Notes under the pieces: model-generated
Told to the model about the DNA's origin: nothing
Databases searched by the model: none
The model's input: the letters and a program-made list of their open reading frames with translations, nothing else
Assembly: GCF_009602465.1 (NCBI RefSeq)
Contig: NZ_WBKP01000012.1
Location: 1 to 64,000, forward strand
Direction: 5' to 3'
Source of the DNA: Cumulibacter manganitolerans
GTDB taxonomy: Bacteria; Actinomycetota; Actinomycetes; Mycobacteriales; Antricoccaceae
DNA length: 64,000 bases
Shown: positions 15,728 to 25,043 of the stretch, piece after piece
Numbering within the stretch: position 1 is the first letter of the stretch
Layout: each line of letters opens with the position of its first letter
Program-made: the position numbers and the translations under genes

Positions 15728-17404
15728 CTACTCGCCGGCGCCTCGGTAGCGATCGCCGTACGTCGCGCGCATCCGCTTCTTGTCGAGCTTGCCGACGCTG
15801 GTGCGCGGCAGCTCTTCGACGATCTCGATGTGGTCCGGCAGCTGCCACTTGGCGAAGCTCTTCGACAGCAGCTCGTGCACCTCCTCGAGCGTGACCGGGT
15901 CGGCGGGGTCGGTGACCACGACCGGCAGCGGACGCTCCTGCCACTGCGGGTGCGGGACGCCCACGACGCCGGCGTCCTTGATCTTCGGGTGGCTGATCAG
16001 CAGGTTCTCCATGTCGATGGAGGAGATCCACTCGCCGCCGCTCTTGACGACGTCCTTGATGCGGTCGGTGAGCTTCAGGTAGCCGGTCGGGTAGATCTTC
16101 CCGACGTCGCCGGAGCGCCAGTAGCCGTCCATGAACCGCGCGGCCGCCTCCTCCGGCGACTCCTCGAGCCGGTAGTAGCTGCTGATGATCCACGGCCCGC
16201 GCAGCAGGACCTCGCCCTGCGCCTCGCCGTCGAACGGCAGGTCGTTGCCGTCGGCGTCCACCAGCCGGAAGTCGACCCCGTTGAGCATGAGCCCCTGGTT
16301 GCGCTTGAGGTCCCACCGCTGGTCGTCGTCGAAGGCGTCGCCCAGCGTCGCCTTGACGCCGACGTTGGTGGCGACCATCGGGGTGGTCTCGGTCGCGCCG
16401 TACGCGTGGATGACGTCGGCGCCGGTGATCTCCTTGAAGTCCCGCATCAGCGACACCGGTGGCTCGGTCGCGCCGGACAGCAGCCGCGCCCGGCTGAAGT
16501 CGGGCTTCTCGTCCAGGGTCTTGATGTAGTTCATCATCGGCTGGAAGATCGCCGGCGCGCCGTTGGCGACGGTCACCTGCTCGTTGATCATGGCGTCGAC
16601 GAGCACCGAGGTGTCGTCGGCCGTGTACCGGCCCGGAAGCACGACCTTGGCGGCGGCCAGCACGCTGGAGTGCACCAGTCCCCAGCAGTTGCCGTGGAAC
16701 ATCGGCGTGATCAGGCAGACGCTGTCCTCGGCGCTCATCCCGAGGTTGGTGGCCTGGCTCATGGTGTGCAGGTACATGCCGCGGTGCGAGTAGTAGACGC
16801 CCTTGGGCCGACCAGTCGTGCCGGTCGTGTAGCAGGCGCCGTACGCGGAGGTCTCGTCGATCATCGGCCAGTCGTACGTCGTGGGCTGCTGCGCGAGCAG
16901 GTCGTCGAGGTGCCGGACGTTCGGCAGCGTCGTGGAGAGGTCGCCCAGCGGCTTGTCGCTCATCACGATCCAGCCCTCGACGCCGGGCGCGTGCGGCGCG
17001 AGCTGCTCGGCGAGCGGAAGCAGCGACTCGTCGACGAGCACGAACCGGGCACCGGAGTGCGTCGTGACGTAGCCGAGGTCCTCGGTGCCCAGGCGCAGGT
17101 TCATCTGCAGCAGCACCGCGCCGACGGCGGGGATCGACCAGTAGAGCTCGAAGAACCGCCGGCTGTTCCAGTCGAGCACGCCGATGACGTCACCGGGGCG
17201 CACGCCGATCGCGTCGAAGAGGTTGGCCTGCTGCGCGATCCGCGCGAAGGCCTCCGCGTAGGTGTAGCGCTCCCAGTCCCCCTCCGCGGTGCGGTAGACG
17301 ATCTGCTGCTCCGGGTAGGTGCGCGCCGCGTGCCGGATGAGGGTCGTGGTGTTGAGCTGGTAGTCGTCGCCGTGCGTGGACGGCCGGCCCTTGATGATGT
17401 CCAT
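15728..17404 (-). CDS. fadD: Fatty-acid--CoA ligase (AMP-forming)
   Basis: 558 residues, ANL superfamily. P-loop-like motif YTTGTTGRPKGVYYSH, acceptor site motif HAYGATETTP, YWRSGDVG, and the C-terminal LKLTDRIKDVVKSGGEWISS hinge followed by the catalytic-Lys region SVGKLDKKRM. Activates a fatty acid to acyl-CoA through acyl-AMP. Most like medium/long-chain ligases of the FadD group. It starts only 4 bp after the thiolase stop, in the same operon. Confidence 0.9.
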   Translation of the reverse strand: MDIIKGRPSTHGDDYQLNTTTLIRHAARTYPEQQIVYRTAEGDWERYTYAEAFARIAQQANLFDAIGVRPGDVIGVLDWNSRRFFELYWSIPAVGAVLLQMNLRLGTEDLGYVTTHSGARFVLVDESLLPLAEQLAPHAPGVEGWIVMSDKPLGDLSTTLPNVRHLDDLLAQQPTTYDWPMIDETSAYGACYTTGTTGRPKGVYYSHRGMYLHTMSQATNLGMSAEDSVCLITPMFHGNCWGLVHSSVLAAAKVVLPGRYTADDTSVLVDAMINEQVTVANGAPAIFQPMMNYIKTLDEKPDFSRARLLSGATEPPVSLMRDFKEITGADVIHAYGATETTPMVATNVGVKATLGDAFDDDQRWDLKRNQGLMLNGVDFRLVDADGNDLPFDGEAQGEVLLRGPWIISSYYRLEESPEEAAARFMDGYWRSGDVGKIYPTGYLKLTDRIKDVVKSGGEWISSIDMENLLISHPKIKDAGVVGVPHPQWQERPLPVVVTDPADPVTLEEVHELLSKSFAKWQLPDHIEIVEELPRTSVGKLDKKRMRATYGDRYRGAGE

Positions 17405-17408
17405 GTGG

Positions 17409-18578
17409 CTACACCCTCTCGATGATGGTCGCGTTGGCGGTCCCCGACGCCTCGCAGATGGTCTGCAGACCGTATCGCCCGCCCGAGCGCTCGAGCTCGT
17501 GCAGCAGGTCGGTCAGCATCCGCGCGCCGGTGGATCCGAGCGGGTGCCCGATCGCCACCGATCCGCCGTTGACGTTGAGCTTGTCGTCGGGCACGCCGAA
17601 GGTCTTCTGGAACATCAGCGGTACGCCGGCGAACGCCTCGTTGACCTCGAAGAGGTCGATGTCGTCGATCTCCAGCCCGGCCTGCTTCAGCGCCTTGCGG
17701 GTCGCGGGCAGCACCGCGGTGAACTGGATGATCGGGTCGTCGGCCGCGACCGCCAGGGCGCGCAGCCGGGCCCGCGGACGCAGGCCGTGGGCGGCGGCGT
17801 ACTCCTCGCTGGTGATCAGCAGTGCGGCGGCGCCGTCGGAGATCTGCGAGGAGTTGCCGGCCGTCGTCGCGCCGTCCTCGGCGAACACCGCGCGCAGGGC
17901 GGCCATCTTCGCGGGGTCGAGCTCCCGGCGGATGCCCTCGTCGCGGTCGACCGCCGGGCTGGTCGGGTCGAGCGGGTCGGTGGTGATCGGCACCAGCTGC
18001 TCGCGGAACCGGCCGGCGTCGGTGGCCGCGAGCGCTCGCCGGTGGCTGCGGATCGAGTAGCCGTCGAGGGCCTCGCGGGAGAGCTCGAACCGGGTGTTCA
18101 TCAGCTCGGACGACGCACCCTGGGCGAGCAGGCCGCCGTCGTAGCGGGCGAGCTCGAGCGGTGCGTACTGCGGACCGAGGGCGGCGCCGGGCTGGAAGGC
18201 GTTGGGCAGCGGCGTCTGCGACATCGACTCGACGCCGCAGGCGATGACGACGTCCATCGAGCCGGCCATGATCGCCTGCGCCGCGAAGCTGACCGCCTGC
18301 TGCCCCGAGCCGCACTGCCGGTCGAGGGTCACCGCCGGGACGGACTCGGGGAGGCCGGCCGACAGCACCGCGTGCCGGCCGAGGTTGCCCGACTGGTGCT
18401 CGTGCTGCATGGCGCAGCCGGCGATCACGTCCTCGATGTCGTCGGGGCGGATGCCGCTGCGCTCGACGAGGTACCGCAGGGTGTGGCCCAGCAGGTCGAC
18501 GGGGTGCCACTTGGCGAGGGCGCCGCCCCGACGCCCCACCGGGGTCCGTACGGCGTCGACGATGACGGCTTCGGGCAT
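17409..18578 (-). CDS. fadA: Acetyl-CoA acyltransferase (thiolase)
   Basis: 389 residues. Nucleophile Cys89 (LDRQCGSGQQA), NEAF, the GGSVAIGHPLGSTGAR His motif and a C-terminal Cys (TICEASGTANAT) are visible. The last motif departs from the common CxGGGMG form. Releases acetyl-CoA in the last step of beta-oxidation. First gene of the operon: AGGAGG lies 5 nt before ATG 18578. A -10 TATAGT (18610-18615, minus strand) overlaps the proposed TetR operator. A 3-hydroxyacyl-CoA dehydrogenase is missing from the cluster. Confidence 0.92.
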   Translation of the reverse strand: MPEAVIVDAVRTPVGRRGGALAKWHPVDLLGHTLRYLVERSGIRPDDIEDVIAGCAMQHEHQSGNLGRHAVLSAGLPESVPAVTLDRQCGSGQQAVSFAAQAIMAGSMDVVIACGVESMSQTPLPNAFQPGAALGPQYAPLELARYDGGLLAQGASSELMNTRFELSREALDGYSIRSHRRALAATDAGRFREQLVPITTDPLDPTSPAVDRDEGIRRELDPAKMAALRAVFAEDGATTAGNSSQISDGAAALLITSEEYAAAHGLRPRARLRALAVAADDPIIQFTAVLPATRKALKQAGLEIDDIDLFEVNEAFAGVPLMFQKTFGVPDDKLNVNGGSVAIGHPLGSTGARMLTDLLHELERSGGRYGLQTICEASGTANATIIERV

Positions 18579-18610
18579 CGGGCCTCCTACAGTGCGAGTC
18601 GTTGCCGGTA

Positions 18611-18626
18611 CTATACATCTGTACAG
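18611..18626. promoter_or_regulatory. Putative TetR operator in the thiolase/tetR divergent region
   Basis: CTATACATCTGTACAG is an imperfect palindrome (7-bp half sites, one mismatch). It overlaps the minus-strand -10 of the thiolase operon. A related GTACA occurs at 18641-18645, next to the tetR -10 (TACACT, 18642-18647). Confidence 0.5.
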
Positions 18627-18656
18627 CCCACTGGTCATGAGTACACTTGGCGGATC

Positions 18657-19232
18657 ATGCAGACGCCCCAGGACGACCTCACCGCGAAGGCGCGGATCCG
18701 CAACGTGGCGCTCGAGCTGTTCGCCACCAGCGGGCTGGCCGGGGCCCCGCTGCGCGCGATCGCCGACCGGGCGGGCGTGACCGTCGGCCTGATCACCCAT
18801 CACTTCGGGTCCAAGGACGGGTTGCGGGTCGCCGTCGACCAGTACGTCGTCGACACCTACCGGCACGCGCTCGAGGCGATCCCGCTGGACACCCCCGGCC
18901 TGGCGGCCGAGCGCGACCGCAGCGTCGCGCAGATGCTGCGTGCCGAGCCCGCGATCGCCGCGTACCTGCGCCGCGCGTACCTCGATCCGATCGACGGCGG
19001 CGTGCTCGACCGGCTCACCGACCTCACCCTGGAGGAGGTCCGCCGGCTGCGCGCCCGGAAGCTGGCCTCGGTCGCGCGCACCGAGCAGGTGCAGGCGACG
19101 CACGTCATCGTCCGGCAGCTCGGCGACCTCCTGCTGCAGCCGCTCGCGGACCGGGTCTGGCGGCGGCTCACCGGACAGGACGAGGCCGCACCTCGGGTCT
19201 CGACCGGCATCGGCGCGGCGTCCGGCTCGTGA
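18657..19232 (+). CDS. TetR/AcrR family repressor of the fatty-acid operon
   Basis: 191 residues. N-terminal TetR DNA-binding domain: RIRNVALELFATSGLAGAPLRAIADRAGVTVGLITHHFGSKDGL (residues ~13-56). The C-terminal ligand domain is helical and unclassified; it probably binds an acyl-CoA. Divergent from the thiolase/ligase/hydratase/dehydrogenase operon, which is its likely target. TACACT lies nine nt before ATG 18657, leaving almost no leader. Confidence 0.88.
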   Translation: MQTPQDDLTAKARIRNVALELFATSGLAGAPLRAIADRAGVTVGLITHHFGSKDGLRVAVDQYVVDTYRHALEAIPLDTPGLAAERDRSVAQMLRAEPAIAAYLRRAYLDPIDGGVLDRLTDLTLEEVRRLRARKLASVARTEQVQATHVIVRQLGDLLLQPLADRVWRRLTGQDEAAPRVSTGIGAASGS

Positions 19233-19371
19233 CGGCGCGCCGCGCTCGGCCGGCGCGGGCGGCGAGCGCCGGACCGCGGGCGGCGCGAGCGCCGGGTTGC
19301 GCGGCGTGTCAGGCTAGCCTCGAGATCAGCGGTCCGCCGCCGGCGTACCGCTTCGGACTCTAGGAGCACGC

Positions 19372-20586
19372 ATGAGCCGTCGCTGGGCACTCGACGAGGA
19401 CGAGCTGGTCGAGTACGTCCAGCAGCTGGTGAGGATCGCGAGCGTCTTCGACACCGGTCCGCCGTACTCGATCGAGCAGCCGCACACCGAGGCCGAGGCG
19501 GCGGAGGCCGTCGCGGCGAAGATGCGCGAGTGGGGCTGGGACCCCATCGTCGAGGAGGTCGTCCCCGGCCGGCCCAACGTGGTCGCCGTGCTCGACTGCG
19601 GCCTGCCCGGCCCGACCCTGATGTTCGAGGGGCACACCGACGTCGTGAGCGAGGGCGACCGCGCCGAGTGGTCCTTCGAGCCGTACGGCGCCGAGATCCG
19701 CGACGGGCGGCTGCTCGGCCGCGGATCGGCGGACATGAAGGCGGGGCTCGCCGCCGCGATGTACGCCGCCAGGGCGGTGCAGCAGGCCGGCGACTTCCCC
19801 GGCCGGATCGTCGTCGCGGCGCTGTGCGACGAGGAGGGGATGATGATCGGCGCGAAGCACTTCGCGCAGCAGCCGCTGGCGAAGCAGATCGACGGGGTCG
19901 TCGTGTGCGAGCCGGAGGACTACGAGGTGTGCGCCGTCAGCAAGGGCGCGATCCGCCTCAAGGTGACGGTGCACGGCAAGATGGCGCACGGCGCCATGCC
20001 GCAGCACGGGCGCAACCCGGTGCCCGTCGCCGCTCGGATCATCGTCGCGCTCACCGACCTGCAACGCCGGCTGCAGGAGCGCAACGGCACCCACGAGCAC
20101 CTCGGCGACGACTACCTGACCACCACCGTGGTGCAGGGCGGCGACCCCGACCAGCTCAACGTCATCCCCCGCCAGGCGTACTTCCTCTGCGACATCCGCA
20201 CCACACCGGCGGTCGACCACGAGGACCTGCTGTTCCAGATCCGGCAGATCGTCGAGGAGACCGCCCTCGCGGCCGACTGCAAGGCCGAGGCGGAGGTGAT
20301 CGACAACCGGCCGCCCGTGGACACCCCGGTCGACACCCCGGTCGTCGCGGCGCTGGTGCAGGCGCACGTCAACGTCGTCGGCGCCCAGCCGGCGTACGGC
20401 GGGGTGCCCGGCACGACCGACGGCACCATCCTGGTGCGCGACGCGGCGCTGCACAGCGTGGTCTACGGCCCTGGGGACAAGTGGATCGCGCACCAGGCCG
20501 ACGAGTGGGTCGGCGTCGAGGACATCAAGGTCTGCGCCCAGGTGTACGCCGAGACGGCATCGATTTTCCTGAATGGAGCGAAGTAA
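19372..20586 (+). CDS. M20 family metallohydrolase (ArgE/DapE/ACY1 type)
   Basis: 404 residues. Zinc-site motifs are complete: EGHTDVV, GRGSADMKAGLAAA, CDEEGMM (catalytic Glu), VVCEPEDYEV and the C-terminal WIAHQADEWV His. The dimerisation lid lies between. The family removes acyl or amino-acid groups from small amides. The adjacent aldehyde dehydrogenase suggests a small catabolic pathway, but the substrate is unknown. Start ATG 19372 follows AGGAG; a -10 TAGCCT at 19315-19320 gives a leader of about 45 nt. Its TAA overlaps the next ATG (TAATG). Confidence 0.88.
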   Translation: MSRRWALDEDELVEYVQQLVRIASVFDTGPPYSIEQPHTEAEAAEAVAAKMREWGWDPIVEEVVPGRPNVVAVLDCGLPGPTLMFEGHTDVVSEGDRAEWSFEPYGAEIRDGRLLGRGSADMKAGLAAAMYAARAVQQAGDFPGRIVVAALCDEEGMMIGAKHFAQQPLAKQIDGVVVCEPEDYEVCAVSKGAIRLKVTVHGKMAHGAMPQHGRNPVPVAARIIVALTDLQRRLQERNGTHEHLGDDYLTTTVVQGGDPDQLNVIPRQAYFLCDIRTTPAVDHEDLLFQIRQIVEETALAADCKAEAEVIDNRPPVDTPVDTPVVAALVQAHVNVVGAQPAYGGVPGTTDGTILVRDAALHSVVYGPGDKWIAHQADEWVGVEDIKVCAQVYAETASIFLNGAK

Positions 20587-22028
20587 TGGCGAACTACCCT
20601 GCCGGGCTGCCGATCGGGGACGAGTGGGTGCCGGTCGCGACGTACGACGACGTGCTGTTCCCGTACGACGGCGCGGTAGTCGGCCAGGCGCCCATCGGAT
20701 CGAAGGAGCTCGCTTCGAAAGCTGTGGATATCGCTGTGGAGAACCGCGCGGCGATGGCCGCGCTGCCCTCCCACGTGCGGGCCCGCGCGCTACGCCTCGC
20801 ACACGAGAGGTTCCTCGCCCACCAGGAGGAGATCGAGCAGCTGCTCGTGCAGGAGACCGGCAAGCCGCTGGTCGACTGCAAGGTCGAGACGGCGCGCTCG
20901 GCACTCACCCTCGCGACCGCGGCCGAGGAGGTCGCGCGGCTGCACGGCGAGACCGTGCCCCTCGACGTCATCCCCGCCGGCGAGGGGCTGATCGGGTTCT
21001 GGACCCGCAAGCCGATCGGGGTGGTCGTCGGCATCACCGGCTTCAACTATCCGGTGCTGCTGGCCTGCCACAAGCTCGCCCCGGCCGTCGCGGCCGGCTG
21101 CCCCGTCGTCGTGAAGCCGCCGCCGCAGGCGCCGCTGGCCACCTTGTGGCTCGTCCACCTCATGCGGGAGGCGCTCGTCGAGGCCGGCGGCCCGGCAGCC
21201 GGCATCCAGCTGGTGACCGGCGGGGTCGAGGTCGGCGAGGCGCTGACGACCGACCCGCGGATCGGCATGGTGTCGTTCACCGGGTCCGCGGCCGTCGGCC
21301 ACCACATCGCGCGCGCGGCCGCGCCCCGCAAGGTGGTCCTGGAGCTCGGGTCGAACGCCGCGCTCGTCGTCGCCGCCGACGCCGACCTGGACGCCGCCGC
21401 CGACGCGGTGATCCGTGGCGGGTTCTACGCCAACGGACAGGCCTGCATCTCCGTGCAGCGAGTCCTCGTCGAGCAGGCCGTGGCCGATCGGTTCGCATCG
21501 AAGGTCGTCGATGCTCTGGACCGCGTGGTGGTGGGCGACCCCCGGTCGCCCGACACCCGGGTGGCGCCGCTGATCGACGCGGGCTCGACCGAGCGGGTGC
21601 AGGCGTGGGTGGACGCCGCAGTGGCGGCGGGCGCCACCGTCCTCGCCGGGGGTGCCACCGACGGCCGCACGGTGCAGCCCACCGTGCTGACGGACGTCCC
21701 CGAGGACGCCGACGTCTGGTGCGAGGAGATCTTCGGCCCCGTGGTCGCGCTGCGCGCCGTCCCCGACCTTCCCACCGCGTACGCGATGGTCAACAACTCC
21801 CGCTACGGCCTGCACTGCGCGGTGTACACCTCGTCCCTGGACACCGCGTTCGCCGCCATCGATGCGATCGAGGCCGGTGGGGTGGTCGTCAACGAGGTGC
21901 CGGGCTTCCGCTCCGACATCGCGCCGTACGGCGGAGTCAAGGACTCCGGCATCGGTCGCGAGGGTCCGCGCTTCGCGATCGAGGAGATGACGGTGACCCG
22001 GATGGCCACCATCCGGCCCCGGCCGTAG
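20586..22028 (+). CDS. NAD(P)-dependent aldehyde dehydrogenase family protein
   Basis: 480 residues. FNYPVLLACHKLAPAVAAGCPVVVKPPPQAP (Lys binding the cofactor), FTGSAAVG, catalytic base Glu in LELGSNA, and catalytic Cys in GFYANGQACISVQR are present, as is EEIFGPVV and the C-terminal PYGGVKDSGIGREGP. The substrate is unknown. It is translationally coupled to the M20 hydrolase by a one-base overlap, so the aldehyde may derive from that enzyme's product. Confidence 0.92.
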   Translation: MANYPAGLPIGDEWVPVATYDDVLFPYDGAVVGQAPIGSKELASKAVDIAVENRAAMAALPSHVRARALRLAHERFLAHQEEIEQLLVQETGKPLVDCKVETARSALTLATAAEEVARLHGETVPLDVIPAGEGLIGFWTRKPIGVVVGITGFNYPVLLACHKLAPAVAAGCPVVVKPPPQAPLATLWLVHLMREALVEAGGPAAGIQLVTGGVEVGEALTTDPRIGMVSFTGSAAVGHHIARAAAPRKVVLELGSNAALVVAADADLDAAADAVIRGGFYANGQACISVQRVLVEQAVADRFASKVVDALDRVVVGDPRSPDTRVAPLIDAGSTERVQAWVDAAVAAGATVLAGGATDGRTVQPTVLTDVPEDADVWCEEIFGPVVALRAVPDLPTAYAMVNNSRYGLHCAVYTSSLDTAFAAIDAIEAGGVVVNEVPGFRSDIAPYGGVKDSGIGREGPRFAIEEMTVTRMATIRPRP

Positions 22029-22033
22029 ATGCC

Positions 22034-22062
22034 TTGACGGGCATATTCTTTCGGGGTTAACT
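22034..22062 (+). promoter_or_regulatory. Strong leaderless promoter of the arsR-SRPBCC operon
   Basis: TTGACG (22034-22039), 17-bp spacer, TTAACT (22057-22062), then seven nt to GTG 22070. It is the best housekeeping-type promoter in the window. Confidence 0.7.
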
Positions 22063-22069
22063 AGGAGGC

Positions 22070-22399
22070 GTGCTGGATTCTGTCTGGACCGCCCTCGCCG
22101 AGCCGCGACGCAGAGAGCTGCTCGCCGCGATGAACGGTGCCGAACGCACCGTCACCGAGTTGGCGCGGCGCACCGGGCTGAGCCAGCCCGCGACGTCCAA
22201 GCACCTGAAGGTGCTGCGCGACGCCGGCCTGGTGACCGTGCGCCGGCATCGACAGACGCGGTGGCACTCGATCGACCCGGAGGTCTTCGACGACCTCGCG
22301 GGCTGGGTCGACCCGTACCGACGCCGCTGGAACGGCGCTCTCGACCGGCTCGACGAGCGGCTGGCCGAGACCTCCGGCGAGACGACCGAGGAGAGCTGA
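22070..22399 (+). CDS. ArsR family winged-helix regulator
   Basis: 109 residues. Winged helix: LAEPRRRELLAAMNGAERTVTELARRTGLSQPATSKHLKVLRDAGLVTVRRHRQTRWHSID. No Cys-rich metal site, so it is not a metal sensor. ArsR proteins of this type are usually coupled to an SRPBCC (AHSA1) protein, as here. GTG start sits seven nt after TTAACT; AGGAGG is also just upstream but only 1-2 nt away, too close to act normally. Confidence 0.88.
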   Translation: MLDSVWTALAEPRRRELLAAMNGAERTVTELARRTGLSQPATSKHLKVLRDAGLVTVRRHRQTRWHSIDPEVFDDLAGWVDPYRRRWNGALDRLDERLAETSGETTEES

Positions 22400-22403
22400 G
22401 GAC

Positions 22404-22934
22404 ATGAGCGAGATCCGTAATGACGGAACGTACGTCGAGGTCGGTGGGCGGCCCGCCGTCCGCTTCGAGCGGCGCTACCCGTACCCGGTCGAGCGGCTGT
22501 GGCAGGCGGTGACCGACCCCGGCGAGCTGCGGCACTGGTTTCCCAGCCCGAACGTCGAGTACGACCCCCGCGAGGGCGGCCGGATCTCGCTGACCGGCGA
22601 TCCGTACGACCCCGAGGGCTCGGTGGGCACCGTCCTCATCTGGGACCCGCCGCACCGGTTCGCGTTCGAGTGGGGCGAGGACCAGCTGCACCTGACGATC
22701 GCGCCGGACGGCGACGGCTGCCGGCTCGAGCTGCTCGATCTGCTCGCCACCCGCGGCGGCGCGGCCCGCAACGGCACCGGCTGGGACTTCTGCCTCGCCG
22801 GCCTGGGCCGCCACCTCGCCGGAACCGACGGGGACGACGGTGACTTCCTGCCGGTGCTGCAGCAGTACATCGACGCCGGGCTGCCCGATGACGGCTGGCG
22901 CCCCGGCGACGGCACCCCGCCGCCTGGCACCTGA
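22404..22934 (+). CDS. SRPBCC / AHSA1 domain protein
   Basis: 176 residues, START-like fold of the AHSA1 group: FERRYPYPVERLWQAVTDPGELRHWFP, GSVGTVLIWDPPHRFAFEWG. Binds an unknown hydrophobic ligand or acts as a co-chaperone-like protein. Its ATG lies 5 bp after the arsR stop, so both are one transcript. Confidence 0.85.
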   Translation: MSEIRNDGTYVEVGGRPAVRFERRYPYPVERLWQAVTDPGELRHWFPSPNVEYDPREGGRISLTGDPYDPEGSVGTVLIWDPPHRFAFEWGEDQLHLTIAPDGDGCRLELLDLLATRGGAARNGTGWDFCLAGLGRHLAGTDGDDGDFLPVLQQYIDAGLPDDGWRPGDGTPPPGT

Positions 22935-23062
22935 GCCGGTGGCACTCGACCCCACAGCGCCAGGGTCCGGTGGCAGCCCGAGCGGGATCCAGGGGCGGCG
23001 CGCGGCGGAACGGGCGCCGACCCGCGCCGGCGTACCGTCCCGAATGACGAGCGGAGGTCCGC

Positions 23063-23743
23063 ATGGCGACATTCATCCTGATCCCGGGCGCCGGCGGCGC
23101 CGGCCTCGCCTACTGGGGCGACGTCGTCGCCGATCTGCGCCGGCGTGGGCATCTCGGGGTGCCGGTGGAGATCCAGGCGGACGACCCGGCCCTCGGGCTC
23201 CCGGAGTACGCCGCGATCACCGATGCCGCGATCGGCACGCATCGCGACGTGGTGCTCGTGGCTCAGTCGATGGGCGGGTTCACCGCTCCGATGGTCGCCC
23301 AGCGGGAGGCCGTGCGCCGCATCGTGCTGCTCAACGCGATGATCCCGCTGCCGGATGAGTCACCCGCCGACTGGTTCCAGACCACCGGCGCCGAGGCCGC
23401 CCGCCGCGCCGCGAACGCGGCGGCCGGGCTCCCGGCCGAGCTGAGCATCGAGGAGCTGTTCCTGCACGATCTGCCGCCGCAGGCCGTGGCGGAGATGCGC
23501 GGCGCCGACCGCGAGCCGGCCGCCACCCCGTTCGGGCAGCCGTGCACGTTCGAGGCGTGGCCGGACGTGCCGATCCACGTGCTCGTCGCCGCCGAGGACC
23601 GGATGTTCCCGGCGACCTTCCAGCAGCGCATCGCGCGCGACCGGCTCGGCATCACGGCCGACTTCATGCCCGGCGGCCATCTGGTGGCGCGCAGCCGCCC
23701 CCACGAGCTGGTCGACCGGCTCGTCGGCTACCTCGACGCCTGA
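23063..23743 (+). CDS. Alpha/beta hydrolase
   Basis: 226 residues. N-terminal ILIPGAGGAGLAYW gives the oxyanion strand; VLVAQSMGGF contains the nucleophile Ser; DRMFPATFQQR probably supplies the acid and MPGGHLVARSRPHEL the catalytic His. Similar to EstC/salicylate-esterase-like hydrolases of actinobacteria. The substrate is unknown. GGAGG lies 8 nt before ATG 23063. Confidence 0.85.
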   Translation: MATFILIPGAGGAGLAYWGDVVADLRRRGHLGVPVEIQADDPALGLPEYAAITDAAIGTHRDVVLVAQSMGGFTAPMVAQREAVRRIVLLNAMIPLPDESPADWFQTTGAEAARRAANAAAGLPAELSIEELFLHDLPPQAVAEMRGADREPAATPFGQPCTFEAWPDVPIHVLVAAEDRMFPATFQQRIARDRLGITADFMPGGHLVARSRPHELVDRLVGYLDA

Positions 23744-23801
23744 CCGCTCCGGGCCCGCGTGCCGGGCGCTTCCCGCCGGCCCGAAGGCTGAACCGCCTCG
23801 G

Positions 23802-24983
23802 CTAGGCCGGGCTCGGCGTCACGTCGACCTCCACCTCGCGCCAGGCCTTCTCGACCGCCCGGTACTGGGCGGACTCCGCGCCGTGCAGCGTCTGCGCCGC
23901 CGTGAGGGTGGCCGAGGCGAACCGGGCGAAGTCGGCGTCCTTCGGAAGGCCGCCCTCGAGGACGGCGTGGTACCAGATGGGCCCCGCTCCCTCCCACGAG
24001 GAGCCGCCGATGGCCGTCGCGGCCAGGTAGAACGCGCGATTGGGGATCCCGGAGTTGATGTGCACGCCGCCGTTGTCGTGCGCCTCGTCGTGCGGAAGAT
24101 CGGCGTACCCGGACATCGAGGCCGGCTGCGGGTCCTTGCCCAGGTGCGGGTCGTCGTACGCGGTTCCGGGCGCCTTCATCGAGCGCAACGCGACGCCGTG
24201 CACCTTGGCGGTGAACAGCCCCTCGCCGATCAGCCAGTCGGCGTCATCGGCCTGCTGGCGCAGCACGCGTTGCTTGACCATCGAGCCGAAGCAGTCCGAG
24301 AGGGACTCGTTGAGCGCACCGGACTGCCCGACGTACGTGAACCCGGCGGTGTACTGGGTGAAGCCGTGGGTCAGCTCGTGCCCGATGACGTCGACGGAGT
24401 TGGTGAACGACTGGAAGTACACGCCGTCGCCGTCGCCGAACACCATCTGCTCGCCGTCCCAGTAGGCGTTGTCGAAGTCGCGGTCGAAGTGCACGCTGGC
24501 GATCAGCGGCAGCCCGCGGCCGTCGAGGGAATCACGCCCGTACACATCGTGGAACAGCCGCCACGTCGCTCCCAGGCCGTCGTAGGCCTCGTCGGCCGAT
24601 TCGTCACCGGAGGGCGCCGCGCCTTCCGCGCGTACCAAGTGCCCGGGCAGGTCGGTCTTCTGCAGGGCGTCGTACACCGACCGCCGAGGAGTCGCGGGCG
24701 GACGGGTCGCCGTGGCCGGCTCGCCGCCGGCTCGGGGGCGCTCGGGGCTCACCCGGCGCTGCGCGCGCTCCTGCAGGTCCGGCGGGACGAGCCCGGCGGT
24801 CCGCGGCAGCCCGCGGCGGTCGGCCCGTGCGCCGCGGACCTCGCGGCGGCCGATCACCTCGATGCCGATCGCGAGGGTGCGCTGCGCCGCTCGGACGACC
24901 CGCTCGTCGTCCGACTCGGCCAGGCGCCGCAGGATGTGCGGCGGGATGATGCCGCAGACGTGCGGCGCCGGCGTGGTGTTCAT
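23802..24983 (-). CDS. M4 family (thermolysin-like, protealysin-type) metalloprotease
   Basis: 393 residues. Zinc site HELTH (His202, Glu203, His206) in DVIGHELTHGF, third ligand Glu226 in NESLSDCFG, and active-site His308 in GGVHINSGIPN. The N-terminus HVCGIIPPHILRRLAE is the short propeptide of protealysin-like enzymes. There is no signal peptide, so export, if any, is by a non-Sec route. Start ATG 24983; an in-frame ATG at 24998 is possible. Confidence 0.92.
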   Translation of the reverse strand: MNTTPAPHVCGIIPPHILRRLAESDDERVVRAAQRTLAIGIEVIGRREVRGARADRRGLPRTAGLVPPDLQERAQRRVSPERPRAGGEPATATRPPATPRRSVYDALQKTDLPGHLVRAEGAAPSGDESADEAYDGLGATWRLFHDVYGRDSLDGRGLPLIASVHFDRDFDNAYWDGEQMVFGDGDGVYFQSFTNSVDVIGHELTHGFTQYTAGFTYVGQSGALNESLSDCFGSMVKQRVLRQQADDADWLIGEGLFTAKVHGVALRSMKAPGTAYDDPHLGKDPQPASMSGYADLPHDEAHDNGGVHINSGIPNRAFYLAATAIGGSSWEGAGPIWYHAVLEGGLPKDADFARFASATLTAAQTLHGAESAQYRAVEKAWREVEVDVTPSPA

Positions 24984-25043
24984 CGCCCCAGCATGCACCC
25001 CGTCACCGACACCTCGCGACGCCGCGAACCGCCGCCGCAGGCC

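Noticed and set aside
20586-22028. Acylating CoA-dependent aldehyde dehydrogenase
   Set aside because: The Glu base of non-acylating enzymes (LELGSNA) is present, so a hydrolytic, NAD(P)-dependent enzyme is the better call.
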